Shown here piece after piece: positions 1 to 5,632 of a stretch of DNA of 5,632 nt. The position numbers and the translations under genes are program-made. The notes beneath the pieces were generated by a model. The model did not search any database. It saw nothing but the letters and a program-made list of their open reading frames with translations, and was not told the DNA's origin. The stretch's first letter is position 1. Each line of letters begins with the position of its first letter. Source of the stretch: Candidatus Rokuibacteriota bacterium. Its GTDB lineage: Bacteria > Methylomirabilota > Methylomirabilia > Rokubacteriales > CSP1-6. Location: assembly GCA_003221595.1 (NCBI GenBank), contig QHSM01000541.1, positions 1 to 5,632 of the forward strand. The letters run 5' to 3'.

Positions 1-1626
1 CCTGACGGTCGCGAGGCCGAGAAGCCCTTCAAGGAGCTGCGCGACTCGGCGCTGGATCTCGGCGGAGCTCTTCGTGCCCGGGGACTCGACCGGGGCGACT
101 ACGTGGCGATCGTCATCCCGGACGCCGACGGCTTTCTCGCCGCGTTCCTGGGCGCATCGGCGGCGGGCCTCGTGCCGATGCCGCTCGCCCATCCCCACGA
201 CGTGACCCAGCTCGACGCGTACTTGGACACGGTCGTGCCGCTCTTTCGCGTCGCCTGCGCGCGGGCGGTCGTCACGACGCCGCGGCTGCTGCCGCTGCTG
301 AGCGGCCTGCAGGCCGCCGCGCCGACGATCCGGTTCGTCACGTCGTGGACCGAGCTCACGGGGCCGGCCCTGCCGAATTGGGAGCAGACCGACATCGAAG
401 CCCCGGCGCTACTCCAGTTCACCTCGGGCTCGACGTCGCAGCCGAAAGGCGTGGTGCTCACGCACGCCAACATCGCCGCCAACGTGGAGGCAATCGGGGG
501 GTCCGCGGGCCTGGAATTCGGCCCGGATGACGTCGGCGTGAGCTGGCTACCCCTGTTCCACGATATGGGTCTGATCGGCCAGGCGCTGTGCACGATATAC
601 TTCGGCGGGCGGACGGTCTTTCTCTCGCCGATGGCGTTCCTGAAGCGGCCCGGGGAATGGCTCCGGACCATCACGCGCCACCGCGGCACCGTCAGCTTCG
701 CGCCGAACTTCGCCTACGAGATGTGCGTCCGGCGCGTCAAGGACGCCGAGCTCGACGGGCTCGACCTTTCGTCGTGGCGCGTGGCCGGCTGCGGCGCCGA
801 GCCGATCCAGGCCGCTACGCTCGAGGCCTTTGCCGCGAAGTTCGCGTCCGTCGGATTCCGCGCCTCGAGCCTCCTACCCGCGTACGGTCTGGCCGAGCAC
901 ACGCTCGCCGTCTCGCTGGCGCCGCGCGGCCGCGGCCTGCGGGTAGACACCGTCCGCGCGTCCGGGCTGGCGGCGTCCCGGCGTGTCCTGCCGTGCTCGC
1001 CCGACGCGCCGAATGCCTCGCGTCTGGTTGCTTGCGGCGGCCCGTTTCCCGGCCACGCGCTGCGCGTCGCCGACAACCGCGGCCGGCCCGTCGGCGAGCG
1101 CGTCGTCGGCGAGATTCTCGTCTCCGGGCCTTCCGTGATGTGGGGCTATCTGAGCGGGCGCGCGGCGACCGCCGAGGTCGTCCGCGACGGCTGGCTCGCC
1201 ACGGGCGATCTCGGGTACGTCGCCGACGGCGAGCTGTACGTCTGCGGCCGCCGGAAGGAAACGATCATCGTCGGCGGGCGGAACTATTTTCCCCAGGACC
1301 TCGAGTCGGTGGTGGACGGCGTGCCGGGCGTGCGGTCGGGCGGCGTCGCCGCATTCGCGGCCACGGCACCGGGCCATCCGGACCGCGCCGTGGTGGTCGT
1401 CGAGACCCACGGGGCGGTGCCCGCCGACGCGGTCCAGGCCGAAGTACGGCGCCGTGTTCTCCAGGCTACCGGCCTGGCCGTGGACGAGATCGTGCTCGCG
1501 CCGAAGGGAACGATCGCGCGAACCACCAGCGGCAAGCTCCGGCGAGCGGAGCTGCGCGAACGATATGCGGCCGGTACGCTGGTCCACCAGAACGGGCACG
1601 TGAACGGCCACCCGAACACCCCGTGA
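1..1626 (+). CDS. Fatty acyl-AMP ligase (FAAL), ANL superfamily, 5' end outside window
   Basis: The frame is open from base 1, so the start lies upstream; 541 residues are visible, against roughly 580 for a typical stand-alone FAAL, so perhaps 30-50 are missing. FAALs form acyl-adenylates from free fatty acids and ATP and pass the acyl group to a carrier-protein phosphopantetheine rather than to CoA. Seen: the P-loop TSGSTSQPKG (421-450); SWLPLFHDMGLIG (from 541), typical of FAALs; APNFAYEMCVRR (from 700), also FAAL-like; PAYGLAEHTLAVS (from about 880); the hinge region GDLGYVADGELYVCGRRKE followed by GGRNYFPQDLE (about 1204-1305); and the C-terminal TTSGKLRR whose lysine codon is 1534-1536, the expected catalytic lysine. 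The protein ends in an Asn/Gly/His-rich tail that looks like a linker. The stop overlaps the next gene's GTG start, implying coupled translation with an SPT-like enzyme that would use the activated chain. The FAAL rather than acyl-CoA ligase call rests on motif recall; I did not confirm the FAAL-specific insertion. Confidence 0.9.
   Translation, partial: PDGREAEKPFKELRDSALDLGGALRARGLDRGDYVAIVIPDADGFLAAFLGASAAGLVPMPLAHPHDVTQLDAYLDTVVPLFRVACARAVVTTPRLLPLLSGLQAAAPTIRFVTSWTELTGPALPNWEQTDIEAPALLQFTSGSTSQPKGVVLTHANIAANVEAIGGSAGLEFGPDDVGVSWLPLFHDMGLIGQALCTIYFGGRTVFLSPMAFLKRPGEWLRTITRHRGTVSFAPNFAYEMCVRRVKDAELDGLDLSSWRVAGCGAEPIQAATLEAFAAKFASVGFRASSLLPAYGLAEHTLAVSLAPRGRGLRVDTVRASGLAASRRVLPCSPDAPNASRLVACGGPFPGHALRVADNRGRPVGERVVGEILVSGPSVMWGYLSGRAATAEVVRDGWLATGDLGYVADGELYVCGRRKETIIVGGRNYFPQDLESVVDGVPGVRSGGVAAFAATAPGHPDRAVVVVETHGAVPADAVQAEVRRRVLQATGLAVDEIVLAPKGTIARTTSGKLRRAELRERYAAGTLVHQNGHVNGHPNTP
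1623..1626 (+). promoter_or_regulatory. GTGA start/stop overlap between FAAL and SPT-like genes
   Basis: The GTG start of the SPT-like gene shares bases with the TGA stop of the FAAL gene. The bases just upstream lack a purine-rich ribosome binding site, so re-initiation by ribosomes finishing the FAAL is the likely route. This would keep the two enzymes at matched levels. Confidence 0.7.
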
Positions 1627-2873
1627 TTCCCCGCGGCGCCTCCGGGTCCGACCTGCTCGACAAGCTCCGCGCCCTCGCGGCGCGCCGGGCGGAGGTCGAC
1701 GCTGACGCCGCCTTCCCGGGCGATACCATCATCGATGAGGTGCTGAGCGCCTCCGAGGTCGTCATCCAGGGCCGCCGCACGCTCATGCTCGGGTCGAACA
1801 ACTATCTGGGGCTCACGTTCCACCCGGAAGTGCGGGCCGCCGCACGGGAGGCCGTCGATCGCTGGGGGGCCGGTACCACCGGCTCGCGCGTCGCCAACGG
1901 CACGCTGGCGATCCACACGGCCCTGGAGCGCGAGCTGGCTGCCCACTTCGGCAAGCGGCACGCCGTCATCTTCACCACCGGCTATCAGGCGAACCTGTCC
2001 GTCGTCGCCGGGCTCTGCCGGGCGGGCGATGTCGTGATCGTCGATGCCGACAGCCACGCGAGCATCTACGACGCGGCCCGGCTCTCGGGCGCGACGACGA
2101 TCGCCTTCCGCCACAACTCCCCGGAGGACCTCGCGCGAAAGCTGGCGCGTCTGCCGAGCGGGCGGCGCGATCGCCTGGTCGTCATCGAGGGCGTGTATTC
2201 CGTGCGCGGCGACGTGGCTCCGCTCAAGGAGATCGCTGCCGTCTGCCGCGAGCACGGCGCCTACCTGATGGTCGACGAGGCGCACTCGTTCGGAGCGTAC
2301 GGGCCGCGGGGGCTGGGCCGGGCCGAAGCGGAGGGAGTCCTCGACGCCGTCGACTTCACCGTCGGGACGTTCTCGAAGGCCCTCGGCAACGTCGGCGGCT
2401 TCTGCGTCTCGGATCGGCCGGAGCTCGACAGCCTGCGCCTGCTCGCGCGGAGCTACGTCTTCACCGCGTCCGGCTCGCCTGCGACCATCGCGAGCGTTCG
2501 CGCCGCGCTCCGCGTGATCGCGAGGGACTCGTCGCTGCGCGAGCGCCTCTGGGCGAACACGCGGCGGCTGCGGGCGCGGCTCGAGGCCGGCGGCTGTCTC
2601 GTGGAGCCGGTCGAGTCGCCGATCGTGTCGATCCCCGTCGGCGAGGAGCTGCCGGCGGTCGCGCTCTGGCAGCGTCTTCTCGAAGCAGGCGTGTACGTCA
2701 ACATCATGCTGCCGCCGGCCTGCCCCCACGGCGCATGCCTGCTCCGGGCGAGCTGCTCGGCGGCCTACACCACGGAGGAGATCGACCGCGCCGCCAAGGT
2801 GATCGCGGGGGTCGTGCGCGAGGCCGGCGTCAGGAGAACGGCCGGAGCGGAGAGCCCGATCGACGGTGGTTAG
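1623..2873 (+). CDS. Serine palmitoyltransferase-like alpha-oxoamine synthase (PLP-dependent)
   Basis: 416 residues from a GTG start, the usual length for soluble bacterial SPT/BioF/KBL enzymes. These PLP enzymes condense an acyl thioester with an amino acid and release CO2; SPT uses serine and makes 3-ketosphinganine. Seen: SNNYLGL (58-64); GAGTTGSR then NGT, the glycine-rich segment; DADSHASIYD with His145, expected to stack on PLP; FRHNSPEDL; IEGVYSVRGDVAPL; VDEAHSFG with Asp218 and His221; GTFSKALGNVGGF with Lys252 as Schiff-base lysine; YVFTAS; and LLRAS with Arg375, matching the arginine that contacts the substrate carboxylate in Sphingomonas SPT. The whole protein, including the N-terminal DLLDKLRALAARR segment, reads closer to Sphingomonas SPT as I remember it than to BioF or KBL. 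The frame is open far upstream, but that part is only the FAAL gene read out of frame. GTG at 1623 gives the family-like N-terminus; no clear Shine-Dalgarno is seen, fitting translational coupling. Amino-acid and acyl specificity are not proven; BioF-like or CqsA-like chemistry remains possible. Confidence 0.9.
   Translation: MIPRGASGSDLLDKLRALAARRAEVDADAAFPGDTIIDEVLSASEVVIQGRRTLMLGSNNYLGLTFHPEVRAAAREAVDRWGAGTTGSRVANGTLAIHTALERELAAHFGKRHAVIFTTGYQANLSVVAGLCRAGDVVIVDADSHASIYDAARLSGATTIAFRHNSPEDLARKLARLPSGRRDRLVVIEGVYSVRGDVAPLKEIAAVCREHGAYLMVDEAHSFGAYGPRGLGRAEAEGVLDAVDFTVGTFSKALGNVGGFCVSDRPELDSLRLLARSYVFTASGSPATIASVRAALRVIARDSSLRERLWANTRRLRARLEAGGCLVEPVESPIVSIPVGEELPAVALWQRLLEAGVYVNIMLPPACPHGACLLRASCSAAYTTEEIDRAAKVIAGVVREAGVRRTAGAESPIDGG
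2844..2854 (+). promoter_or_regulatory. Possible ribosome binding site for the O-antigen ligase-like gene
   Basis: Two purine runs, GGAG (2844-2847) and GGAGAG (2849-2854), lie inside the end of the SPT-like gene. The second ends 11 bases before the GTG at 2866, slightly long but usable. It supports GTG 2866 as the start, with an eight-base overlap with the upstream gene. Confidence 0.35.
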
Positions 2874-3344
2874 CCGCCCGCGCGCGCTCGCCCTGAGCCG
2901 CGCCGCAGCGCTCGCTGCGATCTTCGTTCTCGGGTGGGCCGGGCGGCTCGGGCTGCCGGTCCTCGACCTCGCCGCGGTACGCTTCCATTATCAGGTTCAT
3001 TCCATCCGTGTAGCCGAGATGTTCGCGGTGGCGTCGGCGCTGCTGTTCATCCGCGCCGGCCCGCCCGCCCTCCTGCGGCCGCGTGGTCTCCTAGGCGCCT
3101 TCGCGGCGTCCGCCTTTCTCCTGGCAGGTCTTGCTGCAGCATCCTCGCTGTGGGCGTTCTATCCCGGGCTGGCGCTGTTGCAGGGCGCGCATCTCGCGAT
3201 CTGGGTTGCGTTCGCAATCGTGGTGGCGGTGGTCCGAGTGCCACCTCACCGCATGGCGGCCACGTTCGTGCTCGGGCTCCTGGTCCACGTCGTCGTCGGC
3301 CTCGCCCAGGCGGTCACCCAGGGCAACATCGGCCTGTGGTGGCT

Positions 3345-3375
3345 CGGCGAGCCGGACTGGTCCTGTGCTGGGGCC
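3345..3375 (+). other. Frameshift/deletion junction inside the O-antigen ligase-like gene
   Basis: Family-like sequence in the first frame runs through LWWLGEPDW, ending at 3360. Family-like sequence in the other frame begins at about 3360 with LCWGLAYGRRPVGRALV. Beyond 3360 the first frame becomes Ser/Trp/Cys-rich and stops at 3495; the second frame before about 3350 is Arg/Pro/Gly-rich noise. The change corresponds to 3n+1 missing bases (or 3n+2 extra). No slippery heptamer is visible, so programmed frameshifting is unlikely. Confidence 0.75.
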
Positions 3376-4041
3376 TGGCATACGGTCGTCGCCCCGTCGG
3401 TCGCGCACTGGTGGTCGTCACCTGGGCGGCGCTGTTCGTCACTCTGCTCCTCACATTTTCGCGCTCCGGACTGCTGGGTGCCGTCGTTGCCATGACAGTG
3501 AGTGCGATATGGATGAGCCGAACCGGTGTCGGCCGCCCAATCGCGGGGCTCGGATCCGGGCTCGCGCTCTGCGCGGCGATCATGATCGCGCTCTTCGTCT
3601 GGGCGACGCGTGACCATCTGCCGACCAGGGGTGAGCTGACTGACCTCCTGCTCCGGCCGGACGGAGCGGCCGAGCGGGTCGGCCTGATACGTGGGGCCCT
3701 GCGACTCCTGGCAGATCATCCGCTCGCCGGCGTAGGCGCCCGAAACTTCAGCGGTGCCACGCCGGCGATCACGCCGGATCGGGCCGTGCTCGACTCCGTC
3801 CACAACGTTCCCATCCTGATCGGCACCGAGCTCGGCCTGACCGGGCTAGCCCTGGTCGGCGTGGTAGTGGCGGTTCTCGTCGCGGTCGGTCGCCGTCGCT
3901 GGAAAGCGCGATCCCCCAATCTCTGGCAGGGGCCGGTCGCCGGGGGTCTAGTGGCGCTCACCCTGATCAGCCTGCTCGATCACTATCCGTGGTCGGTCCC
4001 GCAAGGGGGCCTGTTGGGTGCCTGGCTCGTGGGCTGGTGGC

Positions 4042-4127
4042 TCACTGATGACTCGAGCGACGTCCAGCAACCACAGCTGTCCACACAGCCAGCGCCGCCA
4101 GGACCATCAGCAACGCATTCCGCGTGA
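4042..4127. other. 86-base convergent 3' overlap of two coding regions
   Basis: The plus-strand ligase-like frame stops with TGA at 4125-4127, and the minus-strand GT87 frame stops with TGA read at 4044-4042. The shared stretch encodes the last hydrophobic helix and RRSSHQ end of the GT87 protein on one strand, and only a Ser/Pro/Gln/Thr-rich tail on the other. The minus-strand reading is the more protein-like. No hairpin with a T-run that could act as a shared terminator was found. Confidence 0.6.
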
Positions 4128-5454
4128 GCAGCATGCCCAGCGCGAAGACGCTGCCCGGCTGCTGGGAGGCGCGGTGAAACCCCGCCCCGATGAACAGGTG
4201 CGTGAGCGCGGCCGTGAGAAGGGTCAGCACGAAGATCCGGCGCCCGCGCAGATCGGGGAATACCGCACACAGCGGCAGCAGCCAGATGAGGAATTGGGGC
4301 GAGAGCACCTTGCTGAGGCAGAGAATCGCAACCAGCGCCGCGAACATCCAGCCGATCGCGGCCGCCGAGCGCTCCGGATCGCCCGCCCGACGGAGCGCTC
4401 CGCCCGCGCGGAGCGCGGCCGCCGCGACGGCCAGCATGCCCAGCAGCAGCGCGAGGTCGGCCAGCCGACCGAGCCACACCGGCGTCATCACGTTGCTCGA
4501 GCCGTAGGACCGCACGAGCACTGCCGGCCCCTGCAGCGCCAGCACGAGCGCGCCGAGCTGAGATTCGAAGTGGAGCGGGCGCTCGCCGTACAGGCCGACG
4601 GCGCGGATGAACGGCTCGGGCGCCGTGAGGAGGAACGGGGCCGCCACGGCCAGCGCCGCCACGGTTCCGGCTCCTCCCAGCGCCAGCGCGCGACGTCGCT
4701 CGCCGCCGCCCCAGACGAACGCGAGAAGGGGGAGGAGGAGCAGGAGCGGATAGAGCTTGGTCATCACCGCCAGCCCGAACAGGCCGCCCGCAACCACATC
4801 TCGGCGACAGGCGAAGGCGTACAGCGCGGACGCCACCAGCGACGCCGGGAGCAGATCGAAGCGGGAGCACAGCAACGGACCGATCGCCAGGGCCAGCCAG
4901 GCCATCCGCCACCACACCGGATCGGGGCTCCCGCGCATCTCCGTGACGACCGAGAGACGCGCGCCGGCCCAGCAGGTCACCAGGAACAGCCCGCCGAGCG
5001 CGGCTCCGAGGACCACCCGGTAGGAGGCCAGCGAGTCGGCCACGAGCCGCGGCAGGAGCATCAGCGCGAGCGGCAGCGGCGGATACTCCACGGGGAAATC
5101 ACGATAAGGCAGACGCCAGCCGGACCCGTCGCGCACGGACTCCTTCAACCGGGCCAAGGCCGTCGCGGGCTCGTCGCCCGGGGATTTCCGGGCGATGAAC
5201 GGGAGGTCACCCGAGCCGCCGACCATCAGCTCGGCGTATTCGTAGTAGAGGTGGTCGTCACCCTCGCGCGAGACGTAGGCCCGCAGCGCCTGGAACGGTC
5301 GCGTGAGCAGGACGCTCGGCCGCTCGCCGATCTCGCCCCAGTTGCCGCGGCGCCAGGCCTCCACGCCGCTGACGTACCAGACGAACAGGGCCACGATCAG
5401 CGCGGGCGCGAGCAGACGCGGTCGCGAGCGCGGCATGCGGTGGGAGGCTACCAT
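4042..5454 (-). CDS. GT87-type (DUF2029) polytopic glycosyltransferase, GT-C fold
   Basis: 470 residues, the usual length for the family. GT87 enzymes are multi-pass inner-membrane proteins that use polyprenyl-phosphate sugars, often mannose or arabinose, and act on the periplasmic side. Seen: an N-terminal basic stretch and membrane helix (about 14-31); a long first loop with DDHLYYEY (66-73), holding acidic residues of the sort GT-C enzymes use for catalysis; YRDFPVEYPPLP (117-128), the EYPP signature of this family; then FDLLPASLVASAL, FGLAVMTKLYPLLLLLPLL and LSKVLSPQFLIWLLPL, all typical GT87 blocks, with many further helices to the C-terminus. It is intact. The ATG at 5454-5452 was taken as start; ATG at 5436-5434 (Met7) is equally possible, and neither has a clear Shine-Dalgarno. 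It faces away from the GT32 gene and converges on the ligase-like gene. The sugar and acceptor are unknown; an assignment as mannosyltransferase would be a guess. Confidence 0.85.
   Translation of the reverse strand: MVASHRMPRSRPRLLAPALIVALFVWYVSGVEAWRRGNWGEIGERPSVLLTRPFQALRAYVSREGDDHLYYEYAELMVGGSGDLPFIARKSPGDEPATALARLKESVRDGSGWRLPYRDFPVEYPPLPLALMLLPRLVADSLASYRVVLGAALGGLFLVTCWAGARLSVVTEMRGSPDPVWWRMAWLALAIGPLLCSRFDLLPASLVASALYAFACRRDVVAGGLFGLAVMTKLYPLLLLLPLLAFVWGGGERRRALALGGAGTVAALAVAAPFLLTAPEPFIRAVGLYGERPLHFESQLGALVLALQGPAVLVRSYGSSNVMTPVWLGRLADLALLLGMLAVAAAALRAGGALRRAGDPERSAAAIGWMFAALVAILCLSKVLSPQFLIWLLPLCAVFPDLRGRRIFVLTLLTAALTHLFIGAGFHRASQQPGSVFALGMLLTRNALLMVLAALAVWTAVVAGRRSSHQ
5442..5447 (+). 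promoter_or_regulatory. Strong Shine-Dalgarno-like GGGAGG before the GT32 start region
   Basis: GGGAGG sits seven bases before a plus-strand ATG at 5455-5457, which opens a three-codon frame (Met-Glu-Arg) ending in TGA at 5464-5466. That TGA overlaps the GTG start (5463) of the GT32 gene as GTGA. A second GGAG (5457-5460) is only two bases from the GTG, too close to work well. The GGGAGG lies within the first codons of the divergent GT87 gene. Confidence 0.4.
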
Positions 5455-5462
5455 ATGGAGCG

Positions 5463-5632
5463 GTGAGCATCCCGCGGATCATCCATCAAACCTGGAAGAG
5501 CGTGCAGGTGCCCGCTCGCTTCCAGGCCGCCGTGCAGTCGTGGCGCGACCGGCACCCGGGCTGGGAATACGTGCTGTGGACCGACGCCGATATCGATCGC
5601 TTCGTGCGCGATCACTTTCCGCAGATCGTGCC
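5463..5632 (+). CDS. GT32-family glycosyltransferase (OCH1/SUR1-like, Gly_transf_sug), 3' end outside window
   Basis: Only the first 56 codons are present. The translation starts MSIPRIIHQTWKS and continues with SWRDRHPGWEYVLWTDADID. The IPRIIHQTW start and the 'SW..RHPGWEY.LW.D.D' pattern are characteristic of GT32 enzymes, whose sugar-nucleotide-binding DXD motif lies further downstream, beyond the window. GT32 members are retaining, metal-dependent enzymes using nucleotide sugars; relatives include yeast OCH1 and the SUR1/CSG1 enzymes that mannosylate inositol-phosphoceramide, plus many bacterial capsule and LPS sugar transferases. GTG at 5463 was chosen because it puts the conserved Ile-Pro-Arg-Ile-Ile-His motif at residue 3, as is usual. 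The frame stays open upstream without a good start. It is divergent from the GT87 gene with eight bases between start codons. Donor and acceptor cannot be told from this fragment. Confidence 0.85.
   Translation, partial: MSIPRIIHQTWKSVQVPARFQAAVQSWRDRHPGWEYVLWTDADIDRFVRDHFPQIV

Larger units (their letters stand above)
2866..4127 (+). pseudogene. O-antigen ligase/polymerase-like (Wzy_C, WaaL family) membrane protein gene, frameshifted
   Basis: Two overlapping frames together encode one protein. The first (2866 to about 3360; residues 1-165) has hydrophobic segments at about 9-26, 48-63, 78-95, 104-125 and 133-150, with the SSLWAFYPGLALLQ stretch typical of this family. The second frame (about 3360-4127, some 255 residues) starts with a hydrophobic segment, then TFSRSG (Arg codon 3462-3464), GLIRGALRLLADHPLAGVGARNF (Asp-His-Pro at 3714-3722) and VHNVPILIGTELGLTG (His codon 3801-3803), the hallmark block of the O-antigen ligase domain, then more membrane segments and a Ser/Pro/Gln-rich tail. 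Family members transfer or polymerise undecaprenyl-linked glycans at the periplasmic face of the inner membrane. The conserved stretch with a His-Pro-Asn or Asn-Pro-Asn motif expected between the halves is absent, so a deletion of 3n+1 bases is more likely than a single lost base. Natural pseudogene versus assembly error cannot be told apart here. The start overlaps the SPT-like gene; the end overlaps the convergent GT87 gene by 86 bases. Confidence 0.8.

Noticed and set aside
588..1622. Long upstream extension of the SPT-like reading frame, giving a 761-residue protein
   Set aside because: The extension is Arg/Pro/Ala-rich and is only the FAAL gene read in another frame; recognisable SPT-like sequence begins just after the GTG at 1623.
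1284..2729. 481-codon open frame on the minus strand across the FAAL/SPT junction
   Set aside because: It is a GC-rich antisense shadow: the composition (Arg, Asp, Gln, His, Pro) has no domain logic, while the plus strand encodes two well-conserved enzymes.
3350..3375. Programmed ribosomal frameshift joining the two halves of the ligase-like protein
   Set aside because: No slippery heptamer or downstream pseudoknot is evident, and a conserved protein segment appears to be missing, which frameshifting would not explain.
3246..3803. Minus-strand open frame of 185 codons opposite the ligase-like gene
   Set aside because: No recognisable motif, and charged low-complexity composition; the plus strand carries the ligase domain hallmarks over the same bases.
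4033..4070. Possible stem (GCTGG with CCAGC) acting as a terminator between the convergent genes
   Set aside because: Only a five-base stem with a loop of nearly 30 bases and no T-run; it lies within coding sequence.
4018..5466. 482-codon plus-strand open frame opposite the GT87 gene
   Set aside because: The translation is dominated by Arg, Glu, Gln and His without motifs or hydrophobic pattern, the typical antisense image of a Leu/Ala-rich membrane protein in GC-rich DNA.
5455..5520. Sigma-70-like promoter for the GT87 gene on the minus strand (a TTGATG-like -35)
   Set aside because: No matching -10 at suitable spacing; the region also encodes the conserved N-terminus of the GT32 protein.

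Overview
This is a gene-dense, GC-rich (visibly about two-thirds or more G+C) bacterial window with no intergenic stretch longer than a few bases. GTG starts, overlapping genes and strong G/C preference at third codon positions suggest a high-GC Gram-negative-type bacterium, such as a proteobacterium, acidobacterium or Rokubacteria-like lineage. The phylum cannot be fixed from the sequence alone. No rRNA, tRNA, CRISPR array, insertion sequence or integrase is visible.

Layout. On the plus strand, positions 1-1626 hold most of a fatty acyl-AMP ligase (FAAL) whose start lies left of the window. It overlaps by four bases (GTGA) a full-length serine-palmitoyltransferase-like alpha-oxoamine synthase (1623-2873). 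That gene overlaps by eight bases an O-antigen ligase/polymerase-like membrane protein gene (2866-4127), which is broken by a frame change near 3360 and seems to lack a segment there. Converging on it from the minus strand, and overlapping it by 86 bases, is a GT87-type (DUF2029) polytopic glycosyltransferase gene (5454 down to 4042). Eight bases beyond its start codon a divergent plus-strand gene begins at 5463 and runs off the right edge; its N-terminus is that of a GT32 sugar transferase.

How the genes may work together. A FAAL activates a fatty acid as acyl-AMP and loads it onto a phosphopantetheine carrier. An SPT-like enzyme condenses an activated acyl chain with an amino acid, normally serine, giving a 3-keto long-chain base. 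The next genes are membrane or cytosolic glycan enzymes: an O-antigen ligase-like protein, a polyprenyl-phosphate-sugar-dependent GT-C enzyme and a GT32 enzyme. The simplest reading is a locus making a sphingoid-type or other acyl-amino-ketone lipid beside, and possibly joined to, surface glycan assembly. The lipid half is well supported by sequence motifs. The link to glycosylation is inference from gene order only.
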